From NORP240 sp038134485 (GTDB lineage: Bacteria; Pseudomonadota; Gammaproteobacteria; Pseudomonadales; Pseudohongiellaceae): a stretch of DNA of 64,000 nucleotides. The notes under the pieces were generated by a model, which worked only from the letters and a program-made list of their open reading frames with translations, did not search any database and was not told the origin of the DNA. This document shows positions 42,815 through 51,281 of this stretch, one piece after another (within the stretch, counting starts at the first letter, position 1; each line of letters begins with the position of its first letter). Position numbers and translations under genes: made by a program. The DNA lies in NCBI GenBank assembly GCA_038134485.1, contig JAYPVG010000002.1:116890-180889 (forward strand), read 5' to 3'.

Positions 42815-44221
42815 CTAAGATTGCTTCCGCTCTGACAGGCTGGCCCGACCCTGGACGATTGCCTGCCTAACACGCTCCGGCGCTGTTCCGCCAATATGAT
42901 TGCGCGCGTTAACTGATCCTTCCAGCATGAGGTAATCGAAAACATCTGCCTCGATTGTGTCGGAGAACTGTTTGATTTCGCTGAGCTCGAACTCGCTCAA
43001 ATCTTTACCCTGTTGGATTCCGTAAGCTACCGACCTGCCGACTATTTCGTGGGCATCTCGGAACGGGATACCACGCTTGACCAGATAGTCCGCCAGATCC
43101 GTGGCGGTGCTGTAGCCCCTTAGAGCAGCTTCTCGCATGTTGTCCCTGCGGGCCACAATTGCCGGCACCATGTCGCAATACGCCTTCAGACAGTCCTTGA
43201 CCGTATCCAGCAGATCAAACAGAGGTTCTTTGTCTTCCTGATTGTCCTTGTTGTAAGCCAGTGGCTGTGATTTCATCAACATCAATAATGAAACCAGATG
43301 GCCCGTGACCCTTCCACTTTTTCCGCGTATTAGTTCCGGCACGTCTGGATTTTTTTTCTGTGGCATTATTGAAGAACCGGTACAAAATTTATCTGGCAGG
43401 TCGACAAAATTAAATTGGCTGGACGACCACAGCACCAACTCTTCGGAAAATCGAGAAAGATGGTTGAGCAGAATGCTGGCAAAGGCAGCTATTTCGATAG
43501 CAAAATCCCGATCACTAACCGAGTCCAGAGAATTTCTTGTCGGCGCGTCGAATCCCAGCTCTCTGGCTGTAAATTCTCTGTCGATGGAATAGCTGGTTCC
43601 TGCCAGAGCGGCGGCACCAAGAGGAGACAGGTTTAATCTGTTCCTGCAGTCCATCAATCTGCTGTAATCCCGCTGCAGCATTTCATACCACGCCATCAGG
43701 TGATGACCGAACGTCACTGGCTGGGCTGCCTGTAAGTGAGTGAAGCCGGGCATTATGGTGTCTGCTTCGTGCTCAGCCAGATCCAAAAGGGCATGTTGAA
43801 GCGCAGTAATCATGGTGGCGATGGAATCGGCTTCCTCGCGGACGTATAGCCTGATGTCAGTTGCAACCTGATCGTTCCTTGATCTGCCGGTATGCAATTT
43901 CTTGCCAGTCACGCCTATACGCCTGGTCAATTCCGCTTCAATATTCATATGGACATCTTCAAGGGCTACGGACCATTCGAATTTTCCTGCCTCGATATCG
44001 GCGTTTATTTGCTGCAGTCCGTCAATGATCTGTTCAGCCTCCTTGGCGCTGAGAACATCGATTTTGTGCAACATTTTCGCGTGTGCAATAGAGCCGGCGA
44101 TGTCCTGCCTGAACAGTCGCTTGTCGAAGTCTACCGAGGCCGTGAATCGCTCCACGAACTTGTCGGTCGGCTCTGAGAATCGCCCTCCCCAAAGCTTGTC
44201 GGCGTCTTTTTTGTTACTCAT
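42815..44221 (-). CDS. argH: Argininosuccinate lyase
   Basis: Last step of arginine synthesis, splitting argininosuccinate into arginine and fumarate. The 468 residues show DKLWGGRFSEPTDKFVERFTAS at the start, TGRSRNDQVATD, the fumarase-family GSSIMPQKKNPD (with the catalytic serine loop) and HLQAAQPVTFGHHLMAWYEM. It is divergent from hemC across 186 bp. In Pseudomonas argH is also near hemC, but algZ/algR between them are missing here. Confidence 0.97.
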   Translation of the reverse strand: MSNKKDADKLWGGRFSEPTDKFVERFTASVDFDKRLFRQDIAGSIAHAKMLHKIDVLSAKEAEQIIDGLQQINADIEAGKFEWSVALEDVHMNIEAELTRRIGVTGKKLHTGRSRNDQVATDIRLYVREEADSIATMITALQHALLDLAEHEADTIMPGFTHLQAAQPVTFGHHLMAWYEMLQRDYSRLMDCRNRLNLSPLGAAALAGTSYSIDREFTARELGFDAPTRNSLDSVSDRDFAIEIAAFASILLNHLSRFSEELVLWSSSQFNFVDLPDKFCTGSSIMPQKKNPDVPELIRGKSGRVTGHLVSLLMLMKSQPLAYNKDNQEDKEPLFDLLDTVKDCLKAYCDMVPAIVARRDNMREAALRGYSTATDLADYLVKRGIPFRDAHEIVGRSVAYGIQQGKDLSEFELSEIKQFSDTIEADVFDYLMLEGSVNARNHIGGTAPERVRQAIVQGRASLSERKQS

Positions 44222-44329
44222 ATCGCGCTCGGAAGTAAGATTGCGGGGATTTGGTCAATCGGCCAGTCCAATGCCCGCTGGGATTTGCGTGGCGATTATA
44301 GCAATATTATTCGGACAATAATTGAATAT

Positions 44330-44371
44330 CCCTTAAAATAAGGGTTTCCGGGCCGACGGACTGGCCGGAAA
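44330..44371 (+). promoter_or_regulatory. Two adjacent hairpins in the hemC leader
   Basis: CCCTTA-AAA-TAAGGG (44330-44344) is followed without a gap by TTTCCGG at 44345-44351 pairing with CCGGAAA at 44365-44371. They end 36 bases before the GTG of hemC. There is no uridine run, so they are more likely leader structure or a protein site than a terminator. They may belong to either divergent transcript, argH or hemC. Confidence 0.4.
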
Positions 44372-44407
44372 ACGGGTAAAAAAAAGACCAGACCATCAGG
44401 ACAAAAA

Positions 44408-45349
44408 GTGACGGAGACTACTTCCGATTCTGACCGCCTGCTCAGAATTGCCACTCGAAAAAGTCCGCTGGCTCTATGGCAGGCAAATTTCGTCAAGGAT
44501 CGCCTGGAGGCGCACCATCCAGGCTTGCGGGTTGAGCTTCTGACTCTGACCACCCAGGGCGATAAGATTCTTGATACACCGTTGGCCAAGGTCGGCGGCA
44601 AGGGTCTGTTCGTCAAAGAGCTGGAACGCGCAATGCTGGATGGCGATGCTGATATTGCTGTTCATTCTATGAAAGACGTGCCGGTTGATTTCCCGGCGGG
44701 TCTCGGACTGGCAGTAATCTGTCCGCGGGAAGATCCGTCGGATGCCCTGGTATCTAATAATTTTGCGTCGCTCGATGCCTTGCCATCGGGCGCACGAGTT
44801 GGAACGTCCAGTTATCGTCGCCAGTGCCAGATCCGGCACCTCAGGCCCGATCTGCAAATCCTGGACCTGCGTGGCAATGTCGGCACCCGTCTGGGAAAAC
44901 TGGATGACGATTATTACGACGCGATCATCCTGGCGTCGGCTGGCCTTCTGAGGTTGGGCCTCGGAGAACGCATAAAGCAGCGGCTGGATTTCGCCGCTTG
45001 CCTGCCTGCGGTGGGGCAGGGCGCTGTGGGAGTTGAATGCCGCCTGGACGATGGTGGTATTCGCAGTCTGTTGGAGTGTTTGCATGATCCCGATACTGCC
45101 GTCAGGGTAAAAGCTGAGCGGGCTGTGAATAATCATTTGCAGGGGGGGTGCCAGGTCCCGCTGGCAGCATATGCCGAAATTGAGGGTGATGTTCTGGTCC
45201 TGCAGGGCAGGGTAGGTAACCTCACCGGTTCAGTGCTGCTCAAGTGTCGACACGTCGGAGATGTTTCTGCGCCCGAACAGCTTGGTATTACAGTGGCCAA
45301 AGATTTGCTGAGCCAGGGTGCTGACCTCATCCTGCAAGAGCTGCGATAG
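44408..45349 (+). CDS. hemC: Hydroxymethylbilane synthase (porphobilinogen deaminase)
   Basis: Polymerises four porphobilinogen units into hydroxymethylbilane, the tetrapyrrole precursor. The 313-residue enzyme contains RIATRKSPLALWQANFVK, the substrate-binding loop GTSSYRRQCQIR, and LQGGCQVPLAAYAE with the dipyrromethane cofactor cysteine (Cys248). It starts with GTG at 44408, with AGGA seven bases upstream. hemD follows after 26 bp; its product acts on the hydroxymethylbilane that HemC makes. hemB, the preceding enzyme, is at 51282-52295. Confidence 0.97.
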   Translation: MTETTSDSDRLLRIATRKSPLALWQANFVKDRLEAHHPGLRVELLTLTTQGDKILDTPLAKVGGKGLFVKELERAMLDGDADIAVHSMKDVPVDFPAGLGLAVICPREDPSDALVSNNFASLDALPSGARVGTSSYRRQCQIRHLRPDLQILDLRGNVGTRLGKLDDDYYDAIILASAGLLRLGLGERIKQRLDFAACLPAVGQGAVGVECRLDDGGIRSLLECLHDPDTAVRVKAERAVNNHLQGGCQVPLAAYAEIEGDVLVLQGRVGNLTGSVLLKCRHVGDVSAPEQLGITVAKDLLSQGADLILQELR

Positions 45350-45375
45350 CCGTGCATTGATCTTATGGAACTTTC

Positions 45376-46191
45376 ATGAGCGACGCAGTATCCCTGAATG
45401 GAATGAGAGTGCTGGTTACCCGACCCGCCGGTCAGGGCGAGGGGCTTATTGAGGCTATCAGGCGAGCAGGTGGCGACGCTGTATCATTGCCCCTTCTGAA
45501 GATTGAGCCCGTAACCGAGCAGCATCGTCAGGCTGAGATTCGAAAGCTGATACAGAGCCTCGATGATTATCAGGTTTTAATTTTCATTAGCACGAATGCT
45601 GTTCGGTATGGGCTGGACTGGATTTTTCAGTATTGGCCGAATTTTCTCCTCGGCGCCGATGTGGTTGCCGTGGGACCCACAACTGCAGCGGCCCTCGCTG
45701 ACCTGCCTTGCGAGGTGCATCAATCGGCAAGTGGCATGTCAAGTGAAGACATACTTGAACTCTCGGTATTACAAGAGGTGCAAGGCAAAAAAATTGCGCT
45801 GTTTCGCGGTGTGGGCGGGCGCGAATTACTGGCCGATACCTTACGTCGCAGGGGTGCCCGGGTCGACTACATCGAAACCTATGAGCGCCTGCCTGTGAGC
45901 GGTGCGGGCAATCAGTTAGCCCAACTATTGCAGCGCGAGCGGATCGACGCCATGTCGGTCACCAGCGGTCAAATTCTTGATTCTCTCTGCCAGTTGGTCG
46001 ATATATCTGACACCGGTTTCAAACTAATACCTTTGTTGGTGCCATCAGAGCGCATCAGGCAGCAGGCACAGGCGGCGGGATTTGTAAGAGTGGTTTGCAG
46101 CCGGGGATCTACCGACAGCGCGATTCTTGCCGGACTTGTGGCGATCGCCGAACAGCAATCTGATAGGCCTGACGGAGCCCGCAGTGGTTGA
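45376..46191 (+). CDS. hemD: Uroporphyrinogen-III synthase
   Basis: Cyclises hydroxymethylbilane with inversion of ring D to uroporphyrinogen III. The 271-residue protein has the two-lobed HemD fold: RVLVTRPAGQGEGLIEAIRRAGG near the start, DYQVLIFISTNAVRYGLDW, VVAVGPTTAAAL, FRGVGGRELLADTLRRRGARVDYIETYER and, late, RIRQQAQAAGFVRVVCS. Sequence conservation in HemD is low, so position between hemC and hemX is the strongest support. Its last 8 bp overlap the hemX GTG start. Confidence 0.93.
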   Translation: MSDAVSLNGMRVLVTRPAGQGEGLIEAIRRAGGDAVSLPLLKIEPVTEQHRQAEIRKLIQSLDDYQVLIFISTNAVRYGLDWIFQYWPNFLLGADVVAVGPTTAAALADLPCEVHQSASGMSSEDILELSVLQEVQGKKIALFRGVGGRELLADTLRRRGARVDYIETYERLPVSGAGNQLAQLLQRERIDAMSVTSGQILDSLCQLVDISDTGFKLIPLLVPSERIRQQAQAAGFVRVVCSRGSTDSAILAGLVAIAEQQSDRPDGARSG

Positions 46192-47326
46192 AGACGTCGA
46201 AACCTCAAAGGTACTTGAAGAACTGGCCAGGCACAATTCGTCAGCCTCTGGCAACGCTGGAAGATCGAGGTTCCGCGGAACCGGCTGGTTAGTGTTTGCA
46301 TTCCTGCTGCTGCCATTGCTTGGTGGCGCGGCAGTAATTGGGTACCTGCAATGGACCCTTTACCTGCGACTGAATCTCCTGGCCACCGAAAATAATCAGT
46401 TACAGGAAAGCCTGCGTGCCGGTGATTCCCGCCTTGCGGCACTCGAGGCGTATGAAGATCGGATAATTTCAGCCCCCGACACTCCCGTAGAGCAAAACGA
46501 ATTAGCAGAATTACGTCGGCAGTTCACTTCGCGACTGGAGGAGCTGGATCAGGTAATTGATGAATTGAGCCAGCGTATTTCGAGCACTAATGAAATCGAT
46601 GACAGCGACCTGCTACTGGCGGAAGCCGCGCATATATTGAACATTGCCAATCGTCATTTGCTGCTAACGCAAGACGCCAGAACCACTTCAAGACTCTATG
46701 ACGCCGCTGACCAGATTCTGCAGGATTCCGGTGACAGCCGGGTCTCATCGATACGCGAAGTGCTGGCCCATGAGCTGGCGCAGCTGCGGAGTCTGGAGAC
46801 CGTGAACATTGCAGATCTGCATGAGCAGATTACTGCACTGCGTGCGATGATCGGAACGGTCGATTTCCCAACTTCAATCGGTGACTCTTATCAGCAGCGT
46901 CTGGCGCAGGCGAAGGAAAACAATGCGGCTGTTGCAGACCAACCGCGCACGCTACTGGATTCGGGGCTTGATTTTTTTGCTTCAATTTTTATTTTTACAA
47001 AGTGGGAGAACAGGCCAGATATTTTCCAGCCGGATCAGTCGCTTCTTGCCGTTCCGCAGGCAGTTGACCTGATGCTGCAGCAGGCGCAGCTTGCGCTCCT
47101 CAGCCGACAGTCGAGCATTTATCAGCAAAATCTGCAGGAAGCCCGAAATCTCGTTGAAGGGCAAATTGATACCAGCGACCGTGCTGCTGCTGCAATTTTA
47201 AGCCAGATGGACGCCCTGTTGATTCAGGAACTGGCACCGACATTACCCGAAGTCTCACGATCACTACTCATGATCCAGCAGCTAATCACAGAGCGACGGG
47301 AAAATTCCGGTCTCGATCCTCACTAG
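46184..47326 (+). CDS. hemX: HemX, membrane-anchored protein of the hem operon
   Basis: A 380-residue protein with a short cytoplasmic part, one membrane helix (about 33-55, GWLVFAFLLLPLLGGAAVIGYLQW) and a large periplasmic part that is strongly alpha-helical with coiled coils (LLATENNQLQESL, LRRQFTSRLEELDQVIDELSQRI). It is often labelled uroporphyrinogen-III C-methyltransferase, but lacks a methyltransferase fold; its role with HemY is thought to be structural. The GTG at 46184 has GGAG six bases upstream and overlaps the end of hemD by 8 bp. hemY follows after 30 bp. Confidence 0.88.
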   Translation: MVEDVETSKVLEELARHNSSASGNAGRSRFRGTGWLVFAFLLLPLLGGAAVIGYLQWTLYLRLNLLATENNQLQESLRAGDSRLAALEAYEDRIISAPDTPVEQNELAELRRQFTSRLEELDQVIDELSQRISSTNEIDDSDLLLAEAAHILNIANRHLLLTQDARTTSRLYDAADQILQDSGDSRVSSIREVLAHELAQLRSLETVNIADLHEQITALRAMIGTVDFPTSIGDSYQQRLAQAKENNAAVADQPRTLLDSGLDFFASIFIFTKWENRPDIFQPDQSLLAVPQAVDLMLQQAQLALLSRQSSIYQQNLQEARNLVEGQIDTSDRAAAAILSQMDALLIQELAPTLPEVSRSLLMIQQLITERRENSGLDPH

Positions 47327-47356
47327 GTATTAACGGACCCGCAAACAGAAACAATC

Positions 47357-47641
47357 ATGGTGAAAATTTTTATCTATACATTGCTGGTGATCGTTTCGGC
47401 GGTTGGCCTGATCTTCTACCTCGATCTTCCCGGCGATTCCGGATACCTTCTGATCGCGTGGCGAAACTACACTTTTGAGACTAGCATTTTCGCGTTAGTG
47501 ACGTTTCTTATCGTTGTTTTCATTGCTCTGCGTATTCTTATGCTGTTGCTGAGCGCACTCAATCCCTTGCGGCTGTTTCGACCAGGAGGGGTTTTCAGTC
47601 GAGGAGCGAATGAATCGCGAAGCCGAAGCAGAGCGTCGTGA
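47357..47641 (+). pseudogene. hemY: HemY, N-terminal remnant only
   Basis: HemY is normally about 400 residues: two membrane helices followed by TPR repeats. Here the frame encodes only 94 residues: helix 1 (about 3-22), the loop PGDSGYLLIAWRNYTFETSI, helix 2 (about 42-68), then an arginine/serine-rich tail (ESRSRSRAS) and TGA at 47641. The TPR part is absent in all frames; the ubiD stop, on the other strand, begins only 24 bp later. The membrane half matches HemY in sequence and in position after hemX. Either a real deletion, a silent misassembly, or a naturally minimal protein. Function is doubtful. Confidence 0.72.
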
Positions 47642-47665
47642 GACTGTCACCGTCGCGCTTCTCAT

Positions 47666-49157
47666 TCAGACGGTATCGAAGATATTAAGTTCCTTCCAGA
47701 GGGAATCCACCCTGTTTTTGATCGTTTTATCCATCTCAATGGGTCGACCCCATTCGCGATTAGTCTCTCCCGGCCATTTGCTGGTGGCATCGATCCCCAT
47801 TTTTGAACCAAGACCGGAAACTGGCGAGGCAAAGTCCAGATAATCAATTGGTGTGTTGTCGATCAGAACCGTGTCCCGGGTCGGATCTACCCTGGTGGTA
47901 ATTGCCCAGATAACGTCGTTCCAATCTCTCACATTGACATCGTCATCGGTGACGATAACAAACTTGGTATACATAAACTGACGCAGAAAAGACCATGCAC
48001 CCATCATTACGCGTTTGGCGTGTCCGGGATATTGTTTCTTCATACTGATGACCGCCATGCGGTACGAGCATCCCTCAGGTGGCAGATAAAAATCGACGAT
48101 CTCCGGGTATTGTTTCTGAAGTAGCGGAACAAAGACTTCGTTAAGGGCGACGCCCAGCACCGAGGGCTCATCCGGTGGACGACCGGTGTAGGTGCTGTGA
48201 TAGATTGCATCTTTGCGACGCATGAGTTTCTTAACCGTAAAAACCGGAAACTTCTCCACTTCATTGTAGTAGCCGGTGTGATCGCCAAATGGCCCTTCGT
48301 CAGCCATGTCGTTGGGCTCTATTACACCCTCCAGGATAATCTCGGCACTGGCGGGCACCTGCAGATCGTTGGTCTGGCAGGCTACCACATCAGTTTTTTC
48401 GCCTCGCAGCAATCCGGCAAACGCGTACTCGGAAAGCGTATCCGGAATCGGGGTGACGGTGGCCAGCGTAGTGGCGGGATCAGCCCCTATCGCTATTGAT
48501 ATCGGGAACGGTATACCTGGATGTGCCGCCTGCCAGTCGCGAAAATCCAGAGCGCCACCGCGATGTGAGAGCCAGCGCATAATCAGGCGATTGCGTCCAA
48601 TCAGCTGCATACGGTAGATGCCCAGATTCTGACGATCCTGGTTGGGACCTCGGGTAATGACCAGCGGCCAGGTTACCAGTGGTCCTGCGTCCCCTGGCCA
48701 GCAGGTCTGGATCGGCAGACTGGCCAGATCGATATCATCTTCGTCGATAATCACTTCCTGAAACGGAGCGCTGCGTTTGACGTTTGGCTTGATGTTAAGT
48801 ACTTGTCGGTAGTTGGGAAGATTCTGGAGCAAATCTTTCCAGCCCTTCGGTGGTGAGGGTTCTTTGAGTAGCGCCAGTAACCTGCCGACTTCACGCAGAC
48901 CTTCGAGGTCTTCCTGACCCATGGCCAGCGCCACTCGGCGCGGCGTGCCAAAAAGATTGGCTAGCATGGGTATGCTGTTTTTGGGATTCTCGAAAAGGAG
49001 GGCCGGGCCGTTGCTGCGCAGTGTGCGATCGCAGATTTCAGTAATTTCCAGGTAAGGGTCNNNNNNNNNNGTAAGGGTCAACCTCGGTGCTAATGCGTTT
49101 TAACTCACCACGCTTCTCAAGCAGATCGATGAAGTCCCGTAAATCACGCAGTGCCAT
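47666..49157 (-). CDS. ubiD: 4-hydroxy-3-polyprenylbenzoate decarboxylase UbiD (split by assembly gap)
   Basis: Decarboxylates the ubiquinone precursor 3-polyprenyl-4-hydroxybenzoate using prenylated FMN made by UbiX. From the ATG at 49157 (MALRDLRDFIDLLEKRGELKRI) the product runs to the 10-N gap at 49061-49070, then resumes at DPYLEITEICDRTLRSNGPALLFENP. If the repeated 9 bases and the Ns are collapsed, a single frame of 490 residues results, close to 497 in E. coli, with all long conserved segments (EGPFGDHTGYYNEVE, STYTGRPPDEPSVLGVALNEVF, TTRVDPTRDTVLIDNTPIDYLDFASP). So the gene is intact. It lies 55 bp downstream of rho on the same strand. Confidence 0.95.
49052..49079. other. Assembly gap: ten Ns flanked by a 9-bp direct repeat
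   Basis: GTAAGGGTC occurs at 49052-49060 and again at 49071-49079, on either side of ten Ns at 49061-49070. Both copies encode the same D-P-Y of UbiD. Removing one copy and the Ns (19 bp) restores the frame, so the Ns are a scaffold placeholder between contigs that overlap by 9 bp, not missing sequence. Confidence 0.95.
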
Positions 49158-49212
49158 TGGCTATCCCTGAGAAAGGCTGCGAAAGAATAATTCGAATTAT
49201 AGTACGGTCAGT

Positions 49213-50472
49213 TTATTTTCTCTTCATGGCGTTGAAGAATTCATCATTGGTCTTGGTGTCTTTCAGTTTGTCGAGGATGAACTCAGTGGCCTGTACATCT
49301 TCCATCGAGCTAAGAAGCTTGCGCAAAATCCACATTCGTTGCAGTTCTTCTTCCGAGGTCAGCAGGTCTTCTCGCCGCGTACCGGAACGACGCACGTTGA
49401 TAGCAGGGTAAACACGTTTCTCAGCGATCTTTCGATCCAGATGAAGTTCCATGTTACCGGTACCTTTGAACTCCTCGTAAATGACTTCGTCCATTTTGGA
49501 ACCGGTTTCTATTAGCGCGGTTGCAATAATGGTCAGGCTGCCGCCTTCTTCCAAATTACGAGCGGCGCCAAAAAAACGTTTGGGTCGTTCGAGCGCATGG
49601 GCGTCAACACCGCCGGTCAATACCTTGCCTGACGACGGAATAATTGTGTTGTAAGCGCGAGCTAACCGCGTAATCGAGTCGAGCAGAATTACTACGTCTT
49701 CCTTGTGCTCTACAAGGCGTTTGGCTTTTTCGATCACCATTTCTGCAACCTGGACGTGGCGTGACGGAGGTTCGTCAAAGGTGCTGGCAACTACTTCGCC
49801 GCGAACGGACCGCTGCATTTCTGTCACTTCCTCAGGACGTTCGTCAATGAGAAGAACGATAAGGCGGCATTCGGGATTATTTCTGGTGATTGATTGCGCT
49901 ATGTTTTGCAGTATTAACGTCTTACCAGCTTTAGGCGGCGATACAATCAGCCCTCGCTGGCCCTTTCCGATCGGGGCCACGAGGTCGATTACTCGGGCGC
50001 TGAGATCCTCGGTACTGCCATTACCAATTTCCAGCTTCAGCCTGTCCTGGGGGAATAGCGGAGTGAGGTTCTCGAACAGAATCTTGTTTTTGGCGGCTTC
50101 CGGTTTGCTGAAATTGATGTCGTTAATTTTGAGCAGTGCAAAGTAGCGTTCGCCTTCTTTAGGGGGGCGAATTTTGCCGGCTATCGTGTCTCCTGTGCGC
50201 AGATTGAACCGTCGAATCTGGCTTGGCGAAACATAGATGTCGTCGGGCCCGGCAAGATAGGACGAATCCGCGGATCTAAGAAATCCAAATCCGTCTTGCA
50301 GGATTTCTAGTACGCCATCTCCGTAGATGTCTTCGCCATTCTTGGCGTGCTTCTTGAGTATGACAAAAATGATGTCCTGCTTGCGGGTTCGGGACACGTT
50401 ATCAAGACCCATTTCCTGGGCTGTTTCCAATAGTTCGGCAATTGGCTTTTGCTTGAGTTCAGTTAGATTCAT
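49213..50472 (-). CDS. rho: Transcription termination factor Rho
   Basis: Hexameric RNA helicase that ends transcription. The 419 residues equal the E. coli length and include the N-terminal cold-shock-like RNA domain (about 50-120, GVLEILQDGFGFLRSADSSYLAGPDDIYVSPSQIRRF), Walker A GLIVSPPKAGKT, Walker B VVILLDSITRLARAYN and the R-loop/secondary RNA site. The start MNLTELKQKPIAELLETAQEMG is classical. trxA lies 333 bp upstream on the same strand; that leader is AT-rich. ubiD is 55 bp downstream. Confidence 0.98.
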   Translation of the reverse strand: MNLTELKQKPIAELLETAQEMGLDNVSRTRKQDIIFVILKKHAKNGEDIYGDGVLEILQDGFGFLRSADSSYLAGPDDIYVSPSQIRRFNLRTGDTIAGKIRPPKEGERYFALLKINDINFSKPEAAKNKILFENLTPLFPQDRLKLEIGNGSTEDLSARVIDLVAPIGKGQRGLIVSPPKAGKTLILQNIAQSITRNNPECRLIVLLIDERPEEVTEMQRSVRGEVVASTFDEPPSRHVQVAEMVIEKAKRLVEHKEDVVILLDSITRLARAYNTIIPSSGKVLTGGVDAHALERPKRFFGAARNLEEGGSLTIIATALIETGSKMDEVIYEEFKGTGNMELHLDRKIAEKRVYPAINVRRSGTRREDLLTSEEELQRMWILRKLLSSMEDVQATEFILDKLKDTKTNDEFFNAMKRK

Positions 50473-50765
50473 AAGTAGTCATTTGCGAAAAAGATGGGTT
50501 TAAAAGTAAAGCTGGTTGCTTACTGAGGTGTTAGTGGTTTAGATAGAAATTGGTGCAGAAAGATTTTGATTTTTTTGATTAATAAAAATTGGGACCTAGC
50601 GCTTGTGCCGATCTTGGCGTCTTTAACGATATTACAGGAGTCTCTCGAAGGACTTGCCTGATCGACCGTGATAAAAGGCTGGTGTAACTAGTAAGAGGTA
50701 AAGAAAAGGATTGAAATATGCTCTTAATATAGAACGAGAAATCGAGTTCGTCCAGATTTTTTTCT

Positions 50766-50789
50766 CATCACGCAAAAAAAAGCGTGATG
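50766..50789. terminator. 8-bp perfect hairpin with an eight-base homopolymer loop after trxA
   Basis: CATCACGC (50766-50773), loop of eight As, GCGTGATG (50782-50789). On the trxA strand the loop is eight Us. It lies 15 bp past the trxA stop, where a terminator is expected, but the bases after the stem on that strand are A-rich instead of U-rich. It may cap the trxA 3' end or affect transcription into rho. The rest of the 332-bp trxA-rho region (50473-50804) is AT-rich, with no open frame that I can support. Confidence 0.45.
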
Positions 50790-50804
50790 GGGACTTAACG
50801 TAAT

Positions 50805-51131
50805 TTAAATAACGCTGTCAATAAAGGCTGACAGCTGTGATTTCGACAGTGCTCCAACTTTCGTTCCGACTACTTCACCATTATTGAACACAATCAAGGT
50901 TGGAATACCGCGAATGCCAAATTTTGGAGCTGTTTGAGTGTTGGCGTCTATATCCAGTTTGCAAACCTTCAATCTTCCTTCATAGTCGTCGGCAAGCTCT
51001 TCAAGGACTGGCGCTATCATTTTGCACGGTCCGCACCATTCGGCCCAGAAGTCAACGAGAACGGGACCATCAGCTTCCAGGACATCCTGGTTGAAACTCG
51101 TATCGCTAATGTGAACGATCTTTTCGCTCAT
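50805..51131 (-). CDS. trxA: Thioredoxin
   Basis: A 108-residue thioredoxin with the active site WAEWCGPCKM (Cys33, Cys36) and the cis-proline loop GIRGIPTLIVF. Length and positions match E. coli TrxA. The product is the main cytoplasmic dithiol donor. It lies upstream of rho on the same strand, as in E. coli and Pseudomonas, and downstream of hemB (151 bp); ppx, which sits between trxA and hemB in Pseudomonas, is absent. A promoter candidate precedes it. Confidence 0.98.
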   Translation of the reverse strand: MSEKIVHISDTSFNQDVLEADGPVLVDFWAEWCGPCKMIAPVLEELADDYEGRLKVCKLDIDANTQTAPKFGIRGIPTLIVFNNGEVVGTKVGALSKSQLSAFIDSVI

Positions 51132-51215
51132 TTGTAAAATCCTTGTGGTTTAATTGTGTCTCAGAGGGAACGACTATCAAGGGTGTTCAGGTATCTGGCT
51201 CTGACGCTGGTCCTA

Positions 51216-51243
51216 ATAATAAGGGCAAAAATACAGGATTCAA
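51216..51243 (-). promoter_or_regulatory. Candidate sigma-70 promoter for trxA
   Basis: On the minus strand TTGAAT (51243-51238), a 16-base spacer and TATTAT (51221-51216). Transcription would start near 51209 and run about 78 bases to the trxA ATG. The -35 matches in four and the -10 in five positions. Confidence 0.45.
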
Positions 51244-51281
51244 GCAAAATTTGCCGTTGTGTCACAATCGGATTCCCCGGT

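Noticed and set aside
47610..47843. Possible continuation of hemY in the +1 frame
   Set aside because: The frame gives NREAEAERRETVTVAL but then reads antisense of ubiD, with no TPR-like sequence; any likeness to HemY ends within a few residues.
50724..50768. A 14-codon leader peptide upstream of rho
   Set aside because: The ATG lies inside a hairpin, has no ribosome site and does not resemble the known rho leader peptide.
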